A stretch of 64,000 nt of DNA from an uncultured Helicobacteraceae bacterium (GTDB lineage: Bacteria; Campylobacterota; Campylobacteria; Campylobacterales; Helicobacteraceae): the NCBI GenBank assembly GCA_947588965.1, contig CANQAN010000006.1:1-64000 (forward strand), written 5' to 3'. The notes under the pieces are model-generated. The model did not search any database. It was not told the origin of the DNA and was given only the letters and a program-made list of their open reading frames with translations. This document shows, piece after piece, positions 16,835-25,816 of this stretch. Position numbers and translations under genes: made by a program. Every line of letters begins with the position of its first letter. The stretch's first letter is position 1.

Positions 16835-19039
16835 ATGAAAATCACTTACACGCTCACAGATGAATCTCCCGCGCTTGCAACTTACTCTTTTTTGCCGATT
16901 GCTAAGGCGTTTGCAAAACACGCACAAATTGAAATTGAGACTTCAGACATTTCGCTTTCAGCAAGGATTCTAGCGCAATTCCCAGAATCTCTTAAACCCG
17001 AGCAACGCGTAGAAGATTCTCTCGCTTTTTTAGGAGAGCTTGTTAAAAAACCAGAGGCGAATCTGATTAAGACCCCCAACATTTCCGCTTCTATTCCGCA
17101 GCTTAAAAACGCCATTAAAGAATTGCAAGATAAGGGCTATAATGTCCCACCTTTCCCCGATGATCCACAAAATGAAGCCCAAAAGGCGATTAAAGAAAAG
17201 TATCAAAAAGTCTTAGGCTCCGCAGTCAATCCCGTTTTGCGTCAAGGGAATTCCGACAGACGCAGTACAAAGGCGGTTAAATCCTATGCGCAAAAGAACC
17301 CCTATCGTGTCGTGCCTTTTGCAAAAGACTGCAAGAGTTGCGTGAGTTATATGAAAGAGGGCGATTTTTTTGACAATGAAAAGGCAGTTTTGATTGAATC
17401 TCCAACGACAGCGAAGATTGTCTTTAAGGATTCTAGCGGACAAAAAGTTCTCAAAGAGGGATTGAAACTAGAAAAAAATGAGATTTTGGATGCGACTTTT
17501 ATGGATAGCGCAAAATTGAGCCAATTTTATAGTGAGCAAATTGAATTTTGCAAAAAGGCCGGAATTCTGTTTTCTTTGCACTTAAAGGCGACAATGATGA
17601 AAGTGAGCGATCCGATTTTGTTTGGTTATGCGGTGAAGGCTTATTTCAAAGAGATTTTTACAGAATTTAAAGATGAACTGGAATCACTCGGCGTGAATGC
17701 GAATAATGGTGTCAGTGAGTTGTTAGCCAAGATAGAATCAAGTCCGAAAAAGGCGCAGATTCTTGCAAAATACAATGAGATTCTCAATAAAAGCGCGAGA
17801 ATTTCAATGGTCAATTCAGAAAAGGGAATCACAAACCTACATGTCCCAAGCGATGTGATTGTTGATGCCTCCATGCCTGCTATGCTTAAAAATGGTGCAA
17901 GACTTTGGGATAAGGATGGTCATGAATGCGATGCAAACGCCGTGATACCCGATAAAACCTATGCGACCATTTATGAGGCTGTCATAGAAGATCTGCGCAA
18001 GAATGGCACACTTGATCCGACGCAACTCGGAAGCGTCAGCAATGTTGGATTAATGGCGCGAAAGGCGCAAGAATACGGCTCACATGACAAAACCTTCGTC
18101 GCTCCAAATGATGGAGAATTCCAAATCCTTGATGAAAACAATCATGTCTTACTCTCTCATAAGGTCCATAAAGGCGACATTTATCGTGCCAATCAAGCAA
18201 AATTTGATGCTGTGCAAAATTGGATAGACTTAGGTATTGAGCGCATGGACATCACAGGAGATAAGGCGATTTTTTGGCTGGATTCTAAACGCGCAAGCAA
18301 TAAGATTATGATTGATCTTGTGAAAGCTCGTTTAAAAGAAAAGGGCAAAGACATTGAGATACTAGCCCCAAAAGAAGCATGTTTGGAATCTTTGCGTTTG
18401 ATACGCGCGGGGAAAAATGCGATTTCTATCACAGGAAATGTCTTGCGCGATTATTTGACCGACTTATTTCCGATTTTAGAACTTGGCACAAGTGCGAAAA
18501 TGCTCTCTGTCGTACCTATGCTTAATGGTGGAGCGATGTTTGAAACAGGGGCGGGAGGAAGTGCGCCTAAGCAAGTTGAACAGCTCGTAGAGGAAAATCA
18601 CTTGCGCTGGGACAGTTTAGGCGAATTTTTAGCTTTTCAAGCAAGTCTAGAATTCTATGCCCTAAAATGCAAAAATTCTAAGGCAAAGGTACTTGCAGAC
18701 GCGCTAGATTCTGCAACTTCAAAGTGGTTGGATAACAACAAATCCCCCTCACGCAAAGTTGGCGAAGATGACAATCGCACGAGCCATTTTTACCTCGCTC
18801 TTTATTTCGCAAGAGCCTTAGCAGACCAAAGCACAGATTCCGAAATGGCGGGATTTTTTAAGCCCATTGCGACAGAATTAGAAAAGAATCAAGATTCCAT
18901 TCGCGCGGAATTTAATGGTGCACAGGGCAAGGCTGTTGATTTAGGCGGGTATTATAAGCTTGATGATGCTAAAGCGCAATCCATTATGCGCCCTAGCAAG
19001 AGCTTTAATGCCATCATAGAAAAAATCGCAAAACATTAA
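16835..19039 (+). CDS. icd: NADP-dependent isocitrate dehydrogenase, monomeric type
   Basis: Converts isocitrate to 2-oxoglutarate and CO2 with NADP, in the citric acid cycle. 734 residues, the size of the monomeric family (IDH-II), not the roughly 415-residue dimeric enzyme found in H. pylori. The opening [40 protein letters not shown], and the late [11 protein letters not shown] and [12 protein letters not shown] segments are diagnostic. ATG with AAGGA 7 nt upstream. A stand-alone gene: own promoter upstream and a hairpin terminator just after. Confidence 0.96.
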   Translation: MKITYTLTDESPALATYSFLPIAKAFAKHAQIEIETSDISLSARILAQFPESLKPEQRVEDSLAFLGELVKKPEANLIKTPNISASIPQLKNAIKELQDKGYNVPPFPDDPQNEAQKAIKEKYQKVLGSAVNPVLRQGNSDRRSTKAVKSYAQKNPYRVVPFAKDCKSCVSYMKEGDFFDNEKAVLIESPTTAKIVFKDSSGQKVLKEGLKLEKNEILDATFMDSAKLSQFYSEQIEFCKKAGILFSLHLKATMMKVSDPILFGYAVKAYFKEIFTEFKDELESLGVNANNGVSELLAKIESSPKKAQILAKYNEILNKSARISMVNSEKGITNLHVPSDVIVDASMPAMLKNGARLWDKDGHECDANAVIPDKTYATIYEAVIEDLRKNGTLDPTQLGSVSNVGLMARKAQEYGSHDKTFVAPNDGEFQILDENNHVLLSHKVHKGDIYRANQAKFDAVQNWIDLGIERMDITGDKAIFWLDSKRASNKIMIDLVKARLKEKGKDIEILAPKEACLESLRLIRAGKNAISITGNVLRDYLTDLFPILELGTSAKMLSVVPMLNGGAMFETGAGGSAPKQVEQLVEENHLRWDSLGEFLAFQASLEFYALKCKNSKAKVLADALDSATSKWLDNNKSPSRKVGEDDNRTSHFYLALYFARALADQSTDSEMAGFFKPIATELEKNQDSIRAEFNGAQGKAVDLGGYYKLDDAKAQSIMRPSKSFNAIIEKIAKH

Positions 19040-19047
19040 AATCAAGC

Positions 19048-19072
19048 AAGAATCGCAACTAGCGATTCTTTT
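19048..19072 (+). terminator. intrinsic terminator after icd
   Basis: AAGAATCGC (19048-19056) and GCGATTCTT (19062-19070) form a perfect 9-bp stem with a 5-nt loop, followed by T residues. It sits between convergent icd and livF. Confidence 0.85.
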
Positions 19073-19079
19073 GTGAGTA

Positions 19080-19775
19080 TTAGCCACCTAAGTAACGTCT
19101 TTTGACTTCTGTATTGTTGAGGAGATTTTGCGCTGTATCTTGCATAACGATTTTTCCATTTTCAAGCACGTAGGCTCTGTTTGCGATTTTAAGGGCTGCA
19201 AAGGCATTTTGTTCAACCAAAAGAATGGTGATTCCGTTTTGGTGCAAATTTAAAATGATTTCAAAAAGCTCTCCCACAATCTTTGGTGCAAGTCCTAAGC
19301 TTGGTTCATCTAACATAAGCAATTTTGGCTCTCCCATTAAAGCCCTTGCAATGGCTAACATCTGCTGTTCTCCCCCACTCATTGTTCCGGCCATTTGCTT
19401 TTGTCGCTCCTTTAGTCTTGGGAACAATTGATACATTTTCTCGCGCATAACTTGGAAGTTTTTATCATTGCAATACGCACCCATGCGCAAATTTTCATCC
19501 ACACTAAGATTTGTAAAAATACGTCTGCCCTCTGGGACAAGCGCGATTCCGCGTCGAATAATTTTGTGTGTTGTGAGTTTTGAAATGTCCGCATCCAAAA
19601 ACCTAATCTTTCCCCTTGATTTGACGCTATTTATGATTCCATTGAGTGCAGAGGTTTTTCCTGCGCCATTGCTCCCGATGAGTGTGATAATCTCATGTTC
19701 TTTGACACAAAAACTGACGCCCTTGAGTCCGGAGATTAAGCCATAAGAGACCTCTAAATTTTCAACTTGTAGCAT
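19080..19775 (-). CDS. livF: branched-chain amino acid ABC transporter ATPase LivF
   Basis: One of two ATPases of the high-affinity Leu/Ile/Val importer. 231 residues from ATG 19775, which has GGGAG 6 nt upstream; the open frame extends 35 codons further but into livG without a start signal. Walker A GSNGAGKTS, signature MSGGEQQMLAIARAL, Walker B LLMLDEPSLGLAP and the LivF-type EQNAFAALKIANRAYVLENG are present. Overlaps the end of livG by 14 nt. Confidence 0.95.
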   Translation of the reverse strand: MLQVENLEVSYGLISGLKGVSFCVKEHEIITLIGSNGAGKTSALNGIINSVKSRGKIRFLDADISKLTTHKIIRRGIALVPEGRRIFTNLSVDENLRMGAYCNDKNFQVMREKMYQLFPRLKERQKQMAGTMSGGEQQMLAIARALMGEPKLLMLDEPSLGLAPKIVGELFEIILNLHQNGITILLVEQNAFAALKIANRAYVLENGKIVMQDTAQNLLNNTEVKRRYLGG

Positions 19776-20535
19776 TGAAATCTCCCAAATATGCGGCAAT
19801 GACATCTTTGTTACAGATTGCTTCTTGTGGTGTGCCACAAAAGAGTTCTTTCCCATAATCAAGCACCAAAACTTTCTCACAGAGTTGATTCACAAAGGGC
19901 ATATCATGCTCAATGAGAAGGATGCTTAGATTGAAGTCTTTTTGAATTTTTGAAAGCAGTGTGCAGAGTTCTTGCGTTTCTTTTGGATTCATTCCTGCTG
20001 CGGGTTCATCAAGCAAGAGTAATTTAGGTTGCGTGGCTAATGCCCTTGCAATCTCAACTTTGCGTGCATCTCCATAGCTTAGCGCATTGGACTTCAAGTG
20101 CATCTTATCGCTTAATCCCATGTAGGCTAAAAGTTCCACTGCTATCTTGCCAATGCGCTCTTCTTCTTTGAAATATCTGCCTATGCGCAATGCCGCTTCA
20201 AAAAAGCTGTATTTTGCGACATTGTGCAATCCAATTAAAACATTATCCAATACACTCATAGAGTGAAACAAGCGGATATTTTGGAATGTTCTAGCGATTC
20301 CTAATCTCACAATCGCATCGGGGCGCCTTTTAGAAATATCTTTGGAGAGAAATTTGACCTTTCCGCTGTTTGGTTTATAATTTGCTGTAATGATGTTAAA
20401 AAGCGTGGTTTTTCCCGCACCATTTGGACCAATAAGCCCAAAGATTTGATTTTGTTGAATCGCAAAACTCACATTATCAATTGCCCTCAATCCTCCAAAG
20501 GCAATGCTGATGTTTTCTAGCTCTAAGATGGGCAT
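19762..20535 (-). CDS. livG: branched-chain amino acid ABC transporter ATPase LivG
   Basis: Second ATPase of the importer. 257 residues from ATG 20535, which overlaps the livM stop (TAATG) and has AAGGAAA upstream. Walker A GPNGAGKTTLFN, the LivG hallmark LGIARTFQNIRLFHSMSV, signature LSYGDARKVEIARALA, Walker B LLLLDEPAAGMNP and H-loop LIEHDM are intact. Confidence 0.95.
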   Translation of the reverse strand: MPILELENISIAFGGLRAIDNVSFAIQQNQIFGLIGPNGAGKTTLFNIITANYKPNSGKVKFLSKDISKRRPDAIVRLGIARTFQNIRLFHSMSVLDNVLIGLHNVAKYSFFEAALRIGRYFKEEERIGKIAVELLAYMGLSDKMHLKSNALSYGDARKVEIARALATQPKLLLLDEPAAGMNPKETQELCTLLSKIQKDFNLSILLIEHDMPFVNQLCEKVLVLDYGKELFCGTPQEAICNKDVIAAYLGDFNATS

Positions 20536-21680
20536 TAGCGTTTCCTTTCCCAAATCTCATTTTTCCCCATAATGCCCTCTCGAGCAAAGAGCATAATGAG
20601 AAGTAAAATGAGCGCAAAGAACACCATGCGCAATCCGGGATAAGAGCCAAAATCGTTTCCAAAAAACACTAAGGGTTGATCAAGGAATCTCAATCCCTCT
20701 CCACCCCCGATGACAAGTATCGCTCCAAGTATCGCTCCTGTAGTGCTTCCTAAGCCTCCGAGAACGATGATAATGAGAAGCAAAAAGGTCAATTCAAAGC
20801 CAAAGATTCTTGGATCAATGGTTGTGAGCCAAACAGCCATAAGCCCACCGCCAATACCCTCCAAAAACGCGCTTGTAGTAAAGGCGCAAGTCTTAATCTT
20901 AAACGTATTAATTCCCATAGCAATGGCCGCATCTTCATCATCACGTACAGCTTTCATCGCGCGACCATATTTAGAATAGACAATCTGTAAAATCAAAATC
21001 ACAGAAGCTGTGGCAAAGATTCCACTCCAAAGAAGCACGGTGAAGTTTGAAGTATTACCAAAAAAGTGTGTGTGAAGTGTGTAAAAGAAGTGATTGAGCG
21101 CCAAATCCCCATCGCTTAAACGCAAAAAAAGTTGTTCTATAAAGGCAGTGATAGAATCGCGATTGTTTGGAATCTCATTAAGCCCGATGGCTCCGTTTGT
21201 CCATTGGGGATTATTGATAGCAAGAATCTTAATGATAAAGCCAAATCCAAGCGTAACGATGGCGAGATAATCTCCGCGCACACGAAACACGGGGAAAGCA
21301 AGAATCACAGCTAAAATTGCCGCTACGATTCCACTGCAAAAGAGCGCAGGGAGCAACTCGCTATAGAGGCTTAAAACAAAGGGATGCGGATCGGCAAGTT
21401 GAAACATATTGATTTTTAAATCCTCATCAAGCAGCATAAGGGCGGTGATATAAGCACCAATGGCGACAAATCCATTAGGCTCTAGCGAGAGCTGCCCCGT
21501 TATGCCATTTATGAGATTGTAACTCACGGCCAAAATCACAAAAATTAAAATGTTATTGAGGATGCGCAACACATAATCGCCCAGCAAAATTTGCGCAGTG
21601 CAGAGCAAACACAGAATGCAAAAATACAGGCTCAAGTGAAGCCCTAATGTCATCATAGAGGATTTTGCATAAAATTTCAA
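20535..21680 (-). CDS. livM: branched-chain amino acid ABC permease LivM
   Basis: Inner-membrane permease of the importer, about ten hydrophobic segments. Roughly 381 residues from a TTG at 21680 that has AGGAG 6 nt upstream (the AGGAG overlaps the livH stop); another TTG at 21686 and two ATGs near 21656 are alternatives. The region AVRDDEDAAIAMGINTFKIKTCAFTTSAFLEGIGG is the conserved ATPase-contact loop, and NGITGQLSLEPNGFVAIGAY is the typical LivM N-terminal motif. Confidence 0.92.
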   Translation of the reverse strand: MKFYAKSSMMTLGLHLSLYFCILCLLCTAQILLGDYVLRILNNILIFVILAVSYNLINGITGQLSLEPNGFVAIGAYITALMLLDEDLKINMFQLADPHPFVLSLYSELLPALFCSGIVAAILAVILAFPVFRVRGDYLAIVTLGFGFIIKILAINNPQWTNGAIGLNEIPNNRDSITAFIEQLFLRLSDGDLALNHFFYTLHTHFFGNTSNFTVLLWSGIFATASVILILQIVYSKYGRAMKAVRDDEDAAIAMGINTFKIKTCAFTTSAFLEGIGGGLMAVWLTTIDPRIFGFELTFLLLIIIVLGGLGSTTGAILGAILVIGGGEGLRFLDQPLVFFGNDFGSYPGLRMVFFALILLLIMLFAREGIMGKNEIWERKR

Positions 21681-21689
21681 TACCAACTC

Positions 21690-22589
21690 CTAGAAGCGAC
21701 TTCTCTCTAAGCGCCAATCGCCCATGATTCCAATAGGTCTAAAGAGCAAGACGCCAATCAAAAACAAAAACGCAAAGGCATCTTTGTAGCCTCCAAGATC
21801 GGGGAAAAAAGCAATAGCCATAACCTCTGTAAAACCTAAAATGAATCCGCCAAGAACAGCCCCTCCCACACTTCCGATTCCACCAAGAACCGCAGCGGCA
21901 AAGGCCTTAAGTCCGATTAAAACACCCATTAATGGCTCAATCGTCGGGTAAGAAATCGCATAAAAGATTCCGCCAATCCCCGCAAGAATGCTTCCAATGA
22001 TAAAGACAAGCGTGATGATGTGATTGACATTGATTCCCATTAATCGTATCGCCCCAATGTCAAATGCGCTTGCACGAATCGCCATTCCCTGCTTTGTGCG
22101 ATGCAAGAAGCGCAACAATAAAACCAAGAGAATCAATGTAACAAGCGGAATGATCAGTGTAATAAGAGTGAGATTCACACCTAAGACATTAAGGGTTTGC
22201 GTGAAAAAATCGGGAGCATTAAAGAATCGTGGTGTTGAGCCAAACAAAACGTTGAAAAGATTTTCTAGAAAAAAGCTCACACCAATGGCAGTTATGAGCA
22301 TAGAGATTCTTGGTGCATCGCGCAAAGGTGTGTAGGCGACTTTGTCAATCAATACACCCAGAGCAGCACAGAGCAAAACAGACAGAATCACAGAAGCATA
22401 AAAGGGCAAAGTGCAGTTATTAAGCGCAAAAAATGTCAAAAACGCTCCCACCATCATAATGTCAGCATGGGCAAAATTAATCAAGCGCAGACAGCCATAG
22501 ACCATTGTATAGCCAATGGCAATGAGTGCATACATGCTTCCTAAGCTCAAACCATTAATGCATTGTTGAATAAAGGTTAAAAAATCCAA
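21690..22589 (-). CDS. livH: branched-chain amino acid ABC permease LivH
   Basis: Second permease of the importer. 299 residues with about eight transmembrane segments and the LivH signature NGLSLGSMYALIAIGYTMVYG at the N-terminus, plus ASAFDIGAIRLMGINVNHII in the cytoplasmic loop. It appears to start with TTG at 22589; only a weak AAGAG precedes it. It lies 18 nt after livJ and 10 nt before livM. Confidence 0.93.
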   Translation of the reverse strand: MDFLTFIQQCINGLSLGSMYALIAIGYTMVYGCLRLINFAHADIMMVGAFLTFFALNNCTLPFYASVILSVLLCAALGVLIDKVAYTPLRDAPRISMLITAIGVSFFLENLFNVLFGSTPRFFNAPDFFTQTLNVLGVNLTLITLIIPLVTLILLVLLLRFLHRTKQGMAIRASAFDIGAIRLMGINVNHIITLVFIIGSILAGIGGIFYAISYPTIEPLMGVLIGLKAFAAAVLGGIGSVGGAVLGGFILGFTEVMAIAFFPDLGGYKDAFAFLFLIGVLLFRPIGIMGDWRLERSRF

Positions 22590-22607
22590 AGGATAAGTCT
22601 CTTGTGA

Positions 22608-23720
22608 TTAGGGGTTGATGGTTGTCTTATAGATCATTTTGCCATCTTGAACTTCATTAATTACTGCGCTACGAATCGCTTCACCTTCAATGAGAGAGAC
22701 TTTTCCGCCAATACCCTCATAATCCTTGACATTGCGGATTTTATCATTGATACAAATGCGATCTTGCGCCCCGCATTCTTCAATGGCTTGGAGTGCGATT
22801 CCATATGCATCGGCTAACATAACACTAAATGCGCTCACAGGCTCATTGTATGTGGCTTCATATTCCTTGATAAACTTCTCTCCCTTTGGCGTTTGCTTAG
22901 AGCTTGTGGAATAATAATCTGTGACCATATAGCCATTTCCAGCTTCTTTTGCAACATCAAAAAATATCTTATTAGAAGTCAATCCATCTCCACCAATGGT
23001 CGGGATGTTAAATCCTAATTGCTTAGCTTGCACGGCGATGAGAGCACCTTCATTGTAGTAAATAGGGAGATACAAAACATCGGGATTTTTTGCCTTAATG
23101 CTAGAAATTTGTGCTTTGAAGTCTTTTGTCCCTGCTTGTGCGTTAGCTTCAATGACGATCTCTCCGCCGAGCTTTGTGAATTGATTCCTAAAGGACTTCG
23201 CAAGTCCGATAGAATAATCACTGCTATTATCAAAAAGAATCGCAGCTCTCTTAAGTCCTAAGTCTTGAAAGGCTAAATTTGCCGCAATCAACCCTTGAAA
23301 GCTGTCTGCAAAACTCACTCGTGAAACAAATTTCTTCCCCTTTGTCACTCTATCGTTTGTCGCAACGGGCGCGATGAGTGGTGTTTTGTTATCTTCTGCA
23401 ATTTTCGTCATAGCAAGCGCATTTGTGGAGATCATAGGACCAATGACAACACTCACTTTATCGCTTGAAACAAGCTTTTGCATGGCATTTGCAGATTCTA
23501 TCTTATCGCTTTTGTTATCCATAAAAACAATCTCAACAGGATCGCCCTTTTTTGTCTTATTCTGTGCTTTATAGGCAAGATCGATTCCACGTTTGCCCAA
23601 ATCACCAAATCCGCCCACAGCACCGCTCACAGGCAGTACAACACCAATTTTAACTGTTTCTGCAGACAGAAAACTTGCTAACATTCCACTCAAGCACACA
23701 GCAAGAAATATCTTTTTCAT
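22608..23720 (-). CDS. livJ: branched-chain amino acid periplasmic binding protein
   Basis: Captures the amino acid in the periplasm and hands it to LivHM. 370 residues from ATG 23720 (GGAG 6 nt upstream); an in-frame ATG four codons earlier lacks a better site. Signal peptide MKKIFLAVCLSGMLASFLSA, then type-I periplasmic binding fold: VKIGVVLPVSGAVGGFGD, then PLIAPVATNDRVT and the late PVSAFSVMLADAYG. First gene of the liv operon, as expected for the most abundant product. The name livK would be equally apt. Confidence 0.92.
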   Translation of the reverse strand: MKKIFLAVCLSGMLASFLSAETVKIGVVLPVSGAVGGFGDLGKRGIDLAYKAQNKTKKGDPVEIVFMDNKSDKIESANAMQKLVSSDKVSVVIGPMISTNALAMTKIAEDNKTPLIAPVATNDRVTKGKKFVSRVSFADSFQGLIAANLAFQDLGLKRAAILFDNSSDYSIGLAKSFRNQFTKLGGEIVIEANAQAGTKDFKAQISSIKAKNPDVLYLPIYYNEGALIAVQAKQLGFNIPTIGGDGLTSNKIFFDVAKEAGNGYMVTDYYSTSSKQTPKGEKFIKEYEATYNEPVSAFSVMLADAYGIALQAIEECGAQDRICINDKIRNVKDYEGIGGKVSLIEGEAIRSAVINEVQDGKMIYKTTINP

Positions 23721-23892
23721 GCTCAACTCCATTCAATGCAAAGATTATGAGGAAATATAACCTAAAACAACCGGCTATGAGCTTAAAAAGAATCAAAATA
23801 AAGAATAAAAATGAAAGGAAAATCAAATCTCAAAGCGCACTTCCTAAAAAGAAGCGCACTGATTTAAGAAGAAATAACACAGAATAGAGGGG

Positions 23893-24429
23893 CTATTTGG
23901 CGTTTGCTTTAAGATTTAGGAGAATCTCCACTTCATCGCCAACTAAGCTGTCTTTGAGGCTTGATTCCCATACAACACCAAAGTCAGAGCGTTTGATTGT
24001 CGCTTTTGCGTTGATTTCAAGTGTATTTCCGTTTAATGTTTCTTTGCTTTCAAAGACAACAGGCTTTGTGATGCCCTTGATTGTCAAATTACCATGAATT
24101 TTGCCCACTTCATATTGTGTCATTGCAAAAGTCATTTGTGGATATTTTTTGACATCAAAAATATCTTCAGCCCTCAAGTGGTCGTCTCTTTTTTGGTTTT
24201 GTGTATCTACAGAAGCCACATTGACACTCCCACTCAAAGCCTTCAAAGCTCCGTTTTCATAATCAATGTCACCCCCAAATTCCTTGAAAGCACCATCGAC
24301 TTTTGTAAGCTTTAAATGCTTGATACTAAAATCAACCTTTGAGTTTGCAGCATCAAGCGCATAAGGCGTAGCAAATGCAGGAAAACTCAAGGCTGCAACT
24401 AAAAGAGAAACAGAGAAAAACTTCTTCAT
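23893..24429 (-). CDS. YceI family periplasmic lipid-binding protein
   Basis: 178 residues from ATG 24429 (AAGGA 8 nt upstream) with a signal peptide ending SFPAFA. The mature sequence fits the YceI lipocalin-like barrel: YALDAANSKVDFSIKHL, then VASVDTQNQKRDDHLRAEDIFDVKKYP, and GNLTIKGITKPVVF. Family members bind polyisoprenoid chains; the H. pylori member HP1286 binds amides or fatty acids. Divergent from the DsbA-like gene. Confidence 0.92.
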   Translation of the reverse strand: MKKFFSVSLLVAALSFPAFATPYALDAANSKVDFSIKHLKLTKVDGAFKEFGGDIDYENGALKALSGSVNVASVDTQNQKRDDHLRAEDIFDVKKYPQMTFAMTQYEVGKIHGNLTIKGITKPVVFESKETLNGNTLEINAKATIKRSDFGVVWESSLKDSLVGDEVEILLNLKANAK

Positions 24430-24512
24430 TCCAAATCCTTTTTGATAAAATAACGGTAGAATTCTAGCCAAAAAAATAATAACAAATGGTAAATCAATAC
24501 AATTTTGGAATC

Positions 24513-24521
24513 TGTTATAAT
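24513..24521 (+). promoter_or_regulatory. extended -10 promoter of the DsbA-like gene
   Basis: TGTTATAAT (TGnTATAAT type) lies 27 nt before the ATG at 24549, followed by AAAGGA. Confidence 0.7.
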
Positions 24522-24548
24522 ATGCAAATTTTTCAAAAGGACTTTGAG

Positions 24549-25214
24549 ATGCGAGAAGTTTCTGTTTTTGTGAGATTTTTAAAAATTCTTTTTATAGGAT
24601 TTGTTGGGAGTTTGTTTTTTGTGCAACTTCATGCAGAATCTCTTAAAGAGGGAGAGGATTATGTGCTTTTGCAAAAACCCCTTGATGTACCCAATCGATC
24701 CGTTGTGGAGCTCTTTAGCGTAGGTTGTATGCATTGTGCTAACATGAATAAAATCCTGCCTAAATTGTTTGCGATTCTACCAGAAGATGCGGTGTTTTTG
24801 CCCTATCATCTGCCCACTGTGACTTATGGAGAACAGGCTTCAGAAGTCTTGGCTGTAGCCTTGATTCTTGATGAAGAGAAGCAAATTTCCCCTAAGGATT
24901 CCCAATCACACTTCTATCGCGCTGTGAATGCATTTTTTGATGCAAATTTTAAAGATCGTAAGGTCTTCACTGATAAGGATTCCTATATCGCTTATGGTTT
25001 GGAGGCAATGGGATGCAGTAGAGATGATTTTATGCAGACCTTAAAGAATCCGAAGACTAAAGAGCTCCTCAAGCAATGGCAAGAATGCTCTAAATTAGAG
25101 CAGATTCGTGGAGTGCCGAGCTTTATTATCAATGGCAAATATTTGATTTTGACACAAAATGTGAAAAATGAAGAGGACTTTTTCTATAAAATCAATTATC
25201 TCTTAGAGCTTTGA
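24549..25214 (+). CDS. DsbA-like periplasmic thiol oxidase
   Basis: 221 residues from ATG 24549 (AAGGA 7 nt upstream). N-terminal signal/anchor segment (FLKILFIGFVGSLFFVQLHA). Thioredoxin/DsbA fold: active site SVGCMHCANM with a CMHC pair, helical insertion, a second cysteine pair (GCSRDD and WQECS), and the cis-proline loop GVPSFIINGKY. CxHC is the oxidising DsbA type, so it should introduce disulfides into exported proteins. The next gene encodes a small secreted protein with two cysteines, a possible client. Confidence 0.9.
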   Translation: MREVSVFVRFLKILFIGFVGSLFFVQLHAESLKEGEDYVLLQKPLDVPNRSVVELFSVGCMHCANMNKILPKLFAILPEDAVFLPYHLPTVTYGEQASEVLAVALILDEEKQISPKDSQSHFYRAVNAFFDANFKDRKVFTDKDSYIAYGLEAMGCSRDDFMQTLKNPKTKELLKQWQECSKLEQIRGVPSFIINGKYLILTQNVKNEEDFFYKINYLLEL

Positions 25215-25264
25215 TATTCATAAAAACTTGAGTGTATCTTCATAATTACTTAACAAAGAGACTT

Positions 25265-25270
25265 TATAAT
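25265..25270 (+). promoter_or_regulatory. -10 box for the small secreted protein gene
   Basis: TATAAT at 25265-25270. It would give a transcript start near 25277, a few bases before the hairpin at 25282. Confidence 0.6.
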
Positions 25271-25281
25271 TCCAAAACAAG

Positions 25282-25302
25282 AAGCCTAGAGGGCTTTTTA
25301 TT
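25282..25302 (+). terminator. leader hairpin with T-tract
   Basis: AAGCC (25282-25286) pairs with GGCTT (25292-25296), 5-nt loop, then TTTATT. It could terminate the DsbA-like transcript, but it also lies directly downstream of the TATAAT at 25265 and so would be the 5' end of the next mRNA. Confidence 0.5.
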
Positions 25303-25324
25303 AAAACAACAACAAGGAGATAGA

Positions 25325-25726
25325 ATGAAAACTCTCAAATTATTTGGCATCTTAGCAATGTCTTTAGCGTTTGCAACTTCTGCGATGGCAGATTGGGACT
25401 TTGATGTGAGCGGACAAATTTCAGCAGTCGATCCGGCTAAGAAAACCATCACCATTTCAGGTCCGGGCGGACAGCTCACAGTGACAGTTCTTCCTTATAC
25501 AGAGATAAAGGGCGATGATTGCGGGCCTTTTGGGCAAGACATCTATGGCACTTTTCGCGATTTAACCGTTGGGAAATTTGTCCAAATTGAAGCCATTCCC
25601 TATGGAGGTTATAATGCGTTTAATAACAGCAATGCAAATGCGATTAATCCACAAACAGGACTTCCTCAAAACATGCAACTCACTGCAAAAGAAATTGAAT
25701 GGAAATGCTATCCTAGAGCCTATTAA
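25325..25726 (+). CDS. small secreted protein, DUF5666-like
   Basis: 133 residues from ATG 25325 with AAGGAG upstream. Signal peptide MKTLKLFGILAMSLAFATSAMA, then a beta-rich domain: FDVSGQISAVDPAKKTITI, a TEIKGDDCG turn, and LTVGKFVQIEAIPYGG. The pattern resembles the OB-like DUF5666 domain. Two cysteines (GDDCG and WKCYP) could form a disulfide, fitting the neighbouring DsbA-like enzyme. Then an Asn-rich loop (NNSNANAINPQTG). The role is unknown. Confidence 0.75.
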   Translation: MKTLKLFGILAMSLAFATSAMADWDFDVSGQISAVDPAKKTITISGPGGQLTVTVLPYTEIKGDDCGPFGQDIYGTFRDLTVGKFVQIEAIPYGGYNAFNNSNANAINPQTGLPQNMQLTAKEIEWKCYPRAY

Positions 25727-25727
25727 T

Positions 25728-25752
25728 TTTAGAATCCCTTAGGGATTCTAAA
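25728..25752. terminator. perfect inverted repeat after the secreted-protein gene
   Basis: TTTAGAATCCC (25728-25738) and GGGATTCTAAA (25742-25752), 11-bp stem with a 3-nt loop. There is no clear T-tract beyond the stem, but its AT-rich base and its place just after a stop codon suggest a terminator. Confidence 0.55.
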
Positions 25753-25816
25753 GGCATAAACCCACACCACACTTTAAGATTCCAAACACACAAAACAAAT
25801 TGCTAAAAAGACTGCA

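Noticed and set aside
23733-23892. Small gene in the gap between livJ and the YceI gene
   Set aside because: The AT-rich plus-strand open frame has Lys/Asn bias and no ribosome site; it is probably promoter and leader sequence of livJ.
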